Notes under the pieces: generated by a model | Told to the model about the DNA's origin: nothing | The model's input: only the letters and a program-made list of their open reading frames with translations | Databases searched by the model: none | From: Pyrus communis | Taxonomy: Eukaryota; Streptophyta; Magnoliopsida; Rosales; Rosaceae | Reading direction: 5' to 3' | NCBI RefSeq assembly: GCF_963583255.1 | Contig: NC_084816.1 | Span: 21,397,344 to 21,461,343 of the forward strand | DNA: 64,000 nucleotides | Position numbers and translations under genes: made by a program | Shown: positions 57,062 to 64,000 of the stretch, piece after piece | Layout: the number at the start of each line of letters is the position of its first letter | Position numbering within the stretch: position 1 is the stretch's first letter

Positions 57062-60000
57062 TCAAGTTGGAGAGTGGATGTCAAGAACTCCCAACTTGCG
57101 TAACATACCCGAAAACTTTTCTTTCCCAAGAGGTTTGGTAAACAAGTCTGCCAACTGTTGTGCCGTACCCACATGCTTGGTCTCTATTGTGCCATCTACA
57201 ATCTTATCTCGTATAAAGTGACAATCCATCTCAATGTGACGAGTTCGTTCATGAAAAACAGGATTGGCAGCTATATGTAACGCTGCTTGATTATCACAAA
57301 ATAAAATGGAAGGACCATCCAAAGGAATGTTCAAATCCTTCAACAAAAAACGAAGCCAAACTATCTCAAGCACCTGCCATGGCCCTATATTCCGCATCTG
57401 CTGAAGAGAGCGAAACGGTTTTCTGTCGTTTCGTCAGCCAAGAAATCAAAGAACCGCCCAAGAATACACAATACCCAGTAGTCGAACGGCGAGTGATAGG
57501 GCAACCTGCCCAATCAGAATCACAAAACGCAGTTAACTTGGTCTGGTTGTCAGAACGAAATAATAAACCTTGACCTGGAGTAACCTTCAAATAACGAACA
57601 ATACGAAGCGCAGCATCCATATGAGATATCCTTGGCTCGTGCATAAAACGGCTTAGAACATGCACAGAATAGGTGATATTCGGCCGAGTGATAGTGAGAT
57701 ATATTAACTGACCTACTAATCGTCGATACTTTTCAGGATCCTTGAGAAGTTCTCCTTTATCAGATAATTTTGTGTCATCCATAGGAAAAGCAATGGGTCG
57801 TGCTCCCAAAAAACCATAGTCCTTGAGAATCTCTAATGCATACTTGCGTTGAGAAATATAAATCCCTTGTTTGGAACGAGAAACCTCAATACCCAAAAAA
57901 TATTTTAAATCACCAAGGTCTTTTATCCGAAAATGATCATGGAGAAAAGATTTCAGAGAATTAATGGCACTAGCATCATTGCCTGTAATCACAATATCAT
58001 CCACATAAATGAGCAAAGCTGTGAAAGAAATACCAGACTTTTTAGTGAACAATGAATAGTCAGCTTTGGATTGTTGAAAACCGGCAGAAATGATGGCACT
58101 AGTGAATTTGGCAAACCATTGGCGAGAAGCCTGCTTAAGACCATAAAGTGACTTGTGAAGGCGACACACAAGATTCTCCCCCTGTCGCCGAAGACCAGGA
58201 GGAGGAGACATATAGATTTCTTCATGTAAGTCACCATGTAAGAAAGCATTATTAACATCAAGCTGATGAAGAGACCAAGACTGACTAGCAGCAAGAGCAA
58301 GAAGACAACGCACCGTAATCATCTTAGAAGTAGGAGAAAAAGTGTCATGATAATCAATACCTTCAGCCTGAGTGAAGCCTTTAGCAACCAAACGAGCTTT
58401 GTAGCGGTCAATAGAGCCGTCGGAATTGTGCTTGAGTTTGTACACCCACTTACAACCAATGGGAATTTTGCCAGGGGGCAAGGAAGTTAAAGTCCAAGTA
58501 CCATTAGGATGTAAAGCTTGAAGCTCCTCAGTCATAGCACGTTGCCAATTGGGGTCAGTGGCAGCCTCGACAAAGGAGGAAGGCTCCACATTCCGACTGA
58601 CAGAGTTAATGTAAGAAAAATGCCTGGGAGAGTAACGGTGATAAGAGAGAAAATTACAAAGTGGATATCGCGTACCTTGTGTAGAACCGGGTTGCGAAGT
58701 AGAAGATGGGTGGGATGGCAGAATCACCTGCGAGCAAACGTAGTCTTTTAAATAGGATGGAGGTTTATGGGCACGGGAAGAGGTGCGGGGAAGGGGAGGA
58801 TTAGTAGGTAGTGGGGGGGGTAGGGATGTCCGTGGGTAAAAGGGTGAAAGGTAAGGAAGTAGCGGGGGGCGGGGGGAAGGAGGGGATGCCGAGAGGGCAG
58901 GGGCATGGGGAGGAACGGGTAATGGGGCAGCAAGGGAATCTGTGGGAGGCGTGGAAGGGGAGGAAGGTGGTGGGTTATATGTAAAGTCCAAAGGGGGTGG
59001 GATGGGTAGGGTAGGCGAAGAGGATGGGATAGGAGGGTGAGAAACGACATAAAGGAAAATAGTTTCGTGAAAGATGACGTCTCGACTAGTGAAAATGCGG
59101 TGATTGTCGAGATCGTAAAGGGTATAGGCCTTTTGTCCATGAGGATAACCGAGAAAAATGCAACGATGAGCCCGAGGGGAAAATTTGGTGGTGGGAGTGA
59201 CAGAGGTGGCATATGCCAGACAACCAAAGACGCGGAAGTGGTCATAAGATGGGGTTTTCGAAAAGAGAACCTCAAATGGGGATTTATGATGGAGAAGACG
59301 GGTAGGGAGACGATTGATGAGATAAGTAGCGGTAAGAACACATTCCCCCCAAAACTTGATAGGAAGATGGGATTGAAAACGAAGGGCGCGAGCGGTTTCA
59401 AGAAGATGACGATGTTTTCTTTCAACAACGTCATTTTGTTGGGGGGTATAAACACAAGAAATTTGTAAAAGCACCCCATGATCAGAGAAAAAACTACGAA
59501 GAGATAAAAATTCACCACCATTGTCAGTACGAATGCATTGGATGGTAGTGCGGAATTGGGTAGTGACATAAGGAAAAAAATCCTTAATTAATTGTTGAGT
59601 GTCGGATTTATGTTTCATGAGGAAGACCCACGTAAAGCGAGAAAAATCATCCACAATGATTAAGAAATAATGAGCACCAAAAAAAGAAGATTGACGATTC
59701 GAGCCCCAAATATCACAATGAATTAAAGCAAAAGGGAAAGTTGATGAAATTGAACTCAAAAGAAAAGGTTGACGAGTTTGTTTTGCCAACGGACAAACAT
59801 CACAAATATGACTAGAATCAAAAGTACAATTAAGAGAGCTAGATGCTAAAGCTTGCAAACGAGTGGAGGAGGGGTGACCAAGACGCCTATGCCAAAGGGA
59901 GGAGGGGATGGTAATGATGTTGCAGAGAGGTTGACGGGTGGGGAGAGAAGAGGTAAGGGCCACAAGGTAATACAGATCGCCACGTCGCTTACCTACACCA

Positions 60001-60785
60001 ATCATCGCCTTCGAAACCAAGTCCTGCAAAACACACCAAGAAGGAAAGAAGGTTATGGAACACGATAATCCATCTGTAAGTTTACCAACCGATAAAAGGT
60101 CCACTCGGAAATTAGGGACACATAAAACATCCTTCAAAGTAACTGATGAATTTAAAGGAAGAGTGCTGGTAAAAGTAATGGGAGCGGAAGCACCACTAGG
60201 CAAAGAAACAGGCGGCAAATGTGAAGGAAAACGATTAACCAAACATGAAGCGGAAGAAGTAATATGATCCGTAGCACCACTGTCAAGAATCCATTGACCA
60301 TGACGAGAGGTGACAGGTAACAAACCTTGGGCAAAATTAGTAGTGAGAACGGCATTGGCCTGAAGAGGGGTGGTGGTGTCACATAGAGCAGCTAGAACAC
60401 GGGAGTGCTGCTCGGCAGAGAGGTCAGGCATGGCAAGCTGCAAGTCATGCAAAGTGGGCTGGGCCTCGTGCACTTGGTGGGTCGCTGGAGTAGAAGAGGA
60501 GGCGGGGGCCTGGGTGCCTTGCACGTGATGGGCCTGGGTGAAATTATGGGGCCGGGAAGCAGAAAACCGTGGCTGCCGGGGAGGACTGGAAGGTGCATGG
60601 CTGCGGGAAGAACTGGAAGCAGTGGCACGGCGCGGTGGTCGCCACGGTTGGCCATGGAGGGGATGGCCAACGGGATAGCCATGAAGTTTATGGCAGGTGT
60701 CTTGGGTATGATAATCAAAATTGCAGTAGGTGCAGTGGAGGGGAGGACGAGCAGAGGAGGGACGGGACGGGCCACGAACAGCCAT
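57062..60785 (-). pseudogene. Copia Gag(NC)-Pro-Int-RT-RH polyprotein, one frameshift
   Basis: Starts at ATG 60785 (MAVRGPSRPSSARPPLHC), shortly after the primer site. Zinc knuckle CTYCNFDYHTQDTC at residues about 18-31; no capsid (UBN2-type) domain precedes it. Protease WILDSGATDHIT; integrase zinc finger WHRRLGH…CDVC, then DDE residues in HCDIWGS, IRTDNGGEF and NDVVERKHRHLLET; RT WVYKLKHNSDG…DVNNAFLHGDLHEEIY…YVDDIVITG; RNase H FCDSDWAGCPITRRSTTGY and [10 protein letters not shown]. At about 57366 a one-base loss (GCTTGAGATAG) shifts the frame; the remaining [12 protein letters not shown]…[10 protein letters not shown]…[10 protein letters not shown] continues to 57062. Apart from this shift and the missing capsid, all catalytic residues are present. 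Confidence 0.93.
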
Positions 60786-60854
60786 GGGAATGGCAGAGAA
60801 AGCTGCCGAAAAAAAAAAATTAGGGCTAGGGTTATAAACCTGCTTTGTATACCA

Positions 60855-61188
60855 TGTAGAAAATATGGAAGAGAATGCTTTGTGGAAAATATGGAAGAGA
60901 ATGCTTTTTTTCATTAATTTTTCTCTACAAGATTACAAGGATATATATACATGATACAAATGTGTAGGTAGGACAAGGTAGCCGTCCTAGTGTGTAGGTA
61001 GGACAAGGTAGGACGGCTGTAGAACGGCTTGACGGCTGTAGGACGGCTGTAGGACGGCTAGTGTGTAGGTAGGACAAGGTAGGACGGCTGTAGGACGGCT
61101 TGACGGCTGTAGGACGGCTTATTCTTCCAATAATAATATTATATACAATTACACAAGGACTCCAACCATATTCCTTATTTGTCTAACA
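60855..61188 (-). repeat. 5' LTR of the young copia element
   Basis: As the 3' LTR but with extra GACGGCTGTAGGACGGCTT repeats (61010-61118). The primer-binding site lies at 60839-60854. Confidence 0.93.
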
Positions 61189-62691
61189 CTTTTCGCAAAG
61201 GATTAAATAAAGGGCTTCGGCCATTGCTGCCTGATCCATCCTCGAACTTGTTCCATTTTTGTATAGTAACTGCAGCACATGATCCATCCTGATGAGATAT
61301 CGGCAACTCTGTAGTTCAGAGTGGAAGTTTTTTCATACCATGGCATAAACCGTATATGGCTCATTTGAAAATACTTTTAAAACGACGGAAAGCACTTTTA
61401 GTGAAAATATTTTTTAGACCAATTCTTAATAAAAATACAAGTGAAACCTAAAAAAACATTTGAAGTGCTTCTTGTAAGAAGCACATGCATGAAGCACTTC
61501 ACGTGCTTTTGAAACCCAAAACATTTTTCCTAAAAGTGTTTTCAATCATATTAGAAGAGCTTCCAAACGAGCCATATTCCGATTGAGGGGTTGGGAAGAA
61601 TGAATTGGTTTGAAAGTCATCATTTACAAATACAAAACAATTTCACTAGACTAGTACCAAGAGACATTTCACTTTCAAGTTGCAAGTGTATATTTTGACA
61701 AGTAATTGTCGCACCCTCCTTGACGTTGTAAGCTCTTCTGCTAAATTTTGTCCCTTAATTTTTTTGTTTGACTGGCTTAAAAAAATGGAGGAGTTATAAG
61801 GGGGAGTGATTTCTACTCCCCTTTCTTTTCCAAATTTTTGTTCTTTCACTCGAGGATATGCATATGACGGCGACAAAGTGACTATGATGGAACCCATGAT
61901 TTGGTATTAAGCTTAGCCTCCATGTAACGTATTAAAATTAAATATTAACAGTATACTTTAAGGATTAGTATTTTAAATGCATATAGTGGATAGAGTTGGG
62001 TTTCTACTCGCATGTCCAGGGCTCGAGACTCCCTCTCCTCTATTCATGAGTGAGCTTAACTTGTTTATCCAAAACAAATAACAATATCCAATGAAAATAA
62101 TAATAAAATCTTAAAACAACGACAATTACAAACAAAACGACACAGTGGGAACCAGGGGGAGATCCATCCATGTGAAAGTCCGATTAAGTGGTTGTGAGGG
62201 CTTTTGAGGACAACCCAACAATCTAGGCAGGTGGTGGAAGAGAAGATCACCATGGTTGTACCGATGTTGTGCAACATAAGTTTTGAACAAAAATAAAAAA
62301 ATCTAATTTCAAACAAAGAGAAACGTATAGAAGACCACCATGACTCTTTTGTTCTTGAACCTTGTTCAAAGAAAGATTTTCTCTCTCTATTTCTCACGAG
62401 ACCAATCTCCCTTTTTTCCTTCTTTAGTTATAGACCAATCAAGATGTGCCGCCATTTTAATTAATAAATGATGATGTATTACGCAATTAATATTTTTTTA
62501 TACCATATGTTTAACACCACAAATTTTTTATGAAATCACTAGAAATTCCTAGGACCTCAAAAAAAAAACCTAGCCCCATAGGCTTAGACTCTGATCCATC
62601 GTTCGATTAACACCTAATGTATTAGCACCACCGATCTTAAAATCCTGAATCCGATTGCACTAGCATCACTACTACGATTCCGAATCCTTGT
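61189..62691. other. Intergenic DNA with one MITE
   Basis: Contains the upstream side of the copia target site and the MITE at 61350-61577. No gene is recognised; the short frames at 61646-61897 and 62065-62397 have no domain. Confidence 0.5.
61350..61577. mobile_element. MITE of the CTCGTTTGGAA family
   Basis: Ends ATATGGCTCATTTGAAAATAC and, reversed, ATATGGCTCGTTTGGAAGC. Shares TTGAAGTGCTTCTT and the TTTTAGTGAAAAT core with the units inside the tandem duplication at 15829-16554. Confidence 0.75.
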
Positions 62692-62872
62692 CGAATTCTC
62701 TTTGTGAGGATTCTGAAGATCTGTAAATCGTGTCCGTTCATCGTATATTGTCCGATAAAAAATTATTTTAAATATTTTTATTTAAAAATAAACATAAACA
62801 GTATTTGACAAAAACTGATCACATAATATATAATAAACGGACACAATTTACGAATTCTCAGAATTCGATCAG
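62692..62872. mobile_element. Foldback MITE, copy 3 of 3 (GGATTC variant)
   Basis: Arms CGAATTCTCTTTGTGAGGAT…TAAATCGTGTCCGTTCATCGT and CGAATTCTGAGAATTCGTAAATTGTGTCCGTTTATT reversed. Same interior layout (A/T spacer, AAACA(T/G)AAACAGTATTTGAC) as the copies at 32000 and 39655. Confidence 0.65.
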
Positions 62873-63205
62873 GAGATGATGCACTACTACTGCAGAGAGC
62901 CACTATCTGCTACCACAAAGGTACGACAACCTCCCCTGCCCATGATCCCGAATTTCACCAAACCCTAAAAGTAGGAATCTTTGTCCCAAATTCCTAGAAC
63001 AAAATTTAGGGTTTTCAGCAAATTTAGAAATTTAGGGTTTTTCAACAAAAAAAAAAAAAAAATTGAAACTCAGGGTTTTTCATGTATTAACTTTTAGGGT
63101 TTTCTTCCCCAAACCCTAGCTTTTATTCAATTTCCATTTCTGCAGGCGAATCTTGAAGAAATCAAATTTCAGGTTTTTGGAAGCATTTCCTTATTTTGGT
63201 TTCAG

Positions 63206-63416
63206 TACCATTGGTAGGTGACGAAGCGAGCAACAAGGCTATTCCAGAACAAGTCACTGTGCCAACCATGTCCTCCACCACTCATCGCCGCCGCCCCAGA
63301 ACCTGACGCAACTCTGCGGCGCACTGGCGTCCAACGATTCGACGAGCCACAATGGCCTGCTGCCGGGCCTTGCCGAGCCGGACGACGGTCCGCGTGGGTA
63401 CGCCAAGTTCGGGAAC
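63206..63416 (+). other. Likely N-terminal coding part of the GTE gene, frame unclear
   Basis: After a TTTCAG acceptor-like site (63200-63205) three frames each hold a GTE-like piece: GDEASNKAIPEQVTVPTMSS (frame of 63217), AAAPEPDATLRR (frame of 63218), and ASNDSTSHNGLLPGLAEPDD (frame of 63222, joined to the main CDS). This looks like one N-terminus broken by two small indels, or a mis-assembly. I cannot decide which start is used. Confidence 0.45.
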
Positions 63417-64000
63417 ATGGTTCGGATTCGGTTGAATTCTCAGTCCAAGGACGATAGGAGAGAGATTAAGGGGAAGCTGATGGGTGAGCTCGAGCAAGTC
63501 AGGCGCTTGGTGAAGAATCTTGAAGCTAAGGAGGTTGATCTTGGTGACAGGTACGGTCAATCGCAATTTTCGGCTAATTATGCGGTAGATAATGTTAAAC
63601 CTACAATGAGGGTCAACTCGGAGGCAGGTTCTGTAGGACTCCGTGATTCGGGGCTGAATCGGGGTTTGAGTGTTTCGGTTGCAGAGAATAGGAATGGGGT
63701 TGGTCAGTTTGTGGAGAAAGAGATAGTGAAGAAGAGGCCGAAGACAAATCAGTGTTCGGAGTTTCCAATTGGCAAGGGAAAGTTACCGCCTTCGGGGAGT
63801 AGCAAGAAGTTGAAACCCAATGGAGGGGGGAGAGGTGGGGGTGGAGGAGAGCCTTGGTTCAGGTCAGGTAAGAATCCGAGTAAAATGTTCAAGAATTGTT
63901 GTGCTTTGCTAGACAAGTTGATGAAGCATAAGTTTGGCTGGGTGTTTAATAAGCCTGTTGATGCGAAGATGCTTGGTCTTCATGATTACTTTAAGATTGT
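63417..64000 (+). CDS. BET bromodomain protein, GTE family (partial)
   Basis: Plant GLOBAL TRANSCRIPTION FACTOR GROUP E type nuclear protein that reads acetylated histones. From ATG 63417 the frame stays open to the window edge (194 codons). It encodes a short coiled-coil block (residues about 16-36, EIKGKLMGELEQVRRLVKNL…) typical of GTE3/4-like proteins, a basic linker with KKRPKTNQ and a Gly-rich stretch, then the bromodomain start at about residue 160 (FKNCCALLDKLMKHKFGWVF, NKPVDAKMLGLHDYFKI). The ZA loop continues past the edge. This frame is open upstream to 63222 (…LASNDSTSHNGLLPGLAEPD…), so the true start is probably further 5'; coding-like sequence there lies in other frames. Confidence 0.85.
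   Translation, partial: MVRIRLNSQSKDDRREIKGKLMGELEQVRRLVKNLEAKEVDLGDRYGQSQFSANYAVDNVKPTMRVNSEAGSVGLRDSGLNRGLSVSVAENRNGVGQFVEKEIVKKRPKTNQCSEFPIGKGKLPPSGSSKKLKPNGGGRGGGGGEPWFRSGKNPSKMFKNCCALLDKLMKHKFGWVFNKPVDAKMLGLHDYFKI

Larger units (their letters stand above)
56758..61188 (-). mobile_element. Young Ty1/copia element with near-intact polyprotein
   Basis: LTRs 56758-57054 (3', 297 bp) and 60855-61188 (5', 334 bp), flanked by CTTTT on both sides (56753-56757, 61189-61193). Minus-strand primer site TGGTATACAAAGCAGG adjoins the 5' LTR. The polypurine tract CTTGAGGGGGAG adjoins the 3' LTR. LTRs start TGTTAGACAAATAAGGAATA and differ mainly in copy number of a TAGGACGGCTG word. The polyprotein is open for 1139 codons with one frameshift in RNase H. 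High LTR identity and few lesions mean recent insertion, in the 5' region of the GT4 gene and in its orientation. Confidence 0.95.

Noticed and set aside
58748..59569. Long frames overlapping the copia polyprotein on both strands
   Set aside because: Pro/Leu- or Arg/Gly-rich shadows of the polyprotein reading frame.

Overview
This is a transposon-dominated stretch of plant nuclear DNA, A/T-rich and littered with nested retroelements. The repeat content points to a woody eudicot, most likely Rosaceae of the apple/pear type: Cassandra LTRs carrying 5S rRNA sequence, Tat-lineage Ty3/gypsy elements, a TGATATGAGC-ended LTR family, CACTA elements with TGTCGG or TTTCGTCG subterminal repeats, and many small foldback MITEs. 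The taxon is inference from repeat families; no decisive marker gene is present.

Layout. 1-5014: a decayed Tat-type gypsy element entered by the left window edge. A 1.9 kb CACTA element (2283-4193) sits inside it and has picked up an exon of an FDM/IDN2-like RNA-directed DNA methylation gene. A Cassandra LTR sits in its 3' LTR. 5015-9105: minisatellite and gene-poor DNA. 9106-12567: a second, deleted Tat element on the minus strand. 12568-18550: a clean Cassandra solo LTR, a tandemly duplicated MITE, and foldback repeats. 18555-28694: a broken plastid-type ycf45/SPD1-like P-loop ATPase gene, interrupted by an RTE LINE in an exon and by a 5.9 kb Ty1/copia element downstream. 28700-34270: foldback and MITE-rich intergenic DNA.

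34277-34504 (minus) and 48236-48481 (plus) are two small CLE signalling-peptide genes, placed head to head. They are the clearest intact-looking genes. Between them lie an L1 RNase H scrap, a trinucleotide tract, a complete 320 bp TRIM, a complete 1.5 kb CACTA element, MITEs, and two solo LTRs with target-site duplications.

49056-64000: another solo LTR inside a MITE; a truncated GH3 glycosidase pseudogene; a GT4 glycosyltransferase gene with two in-frame stops; a young copia element (56758-61188) just upstream of it with a nearly intact polyprotein but no capsid domain; and the 5' part of a BET bromodomain (GTE-type) gene running off the right edge.

The genes do not form a pathway. The coherent story is genome turnover: insertion, nesting, solo-LTR formation, gene breakage and one gene-fragment capture. 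Target-site duplications read directly from the sequence fix the borders of nine insertions. I found no credible new defence-like or operon-like system; the most unusual items are the CACTA-captured methylation-factor exon, the atypical CLE peptide at 48236, and the capsid-less but otherwise well-preserved copia element.
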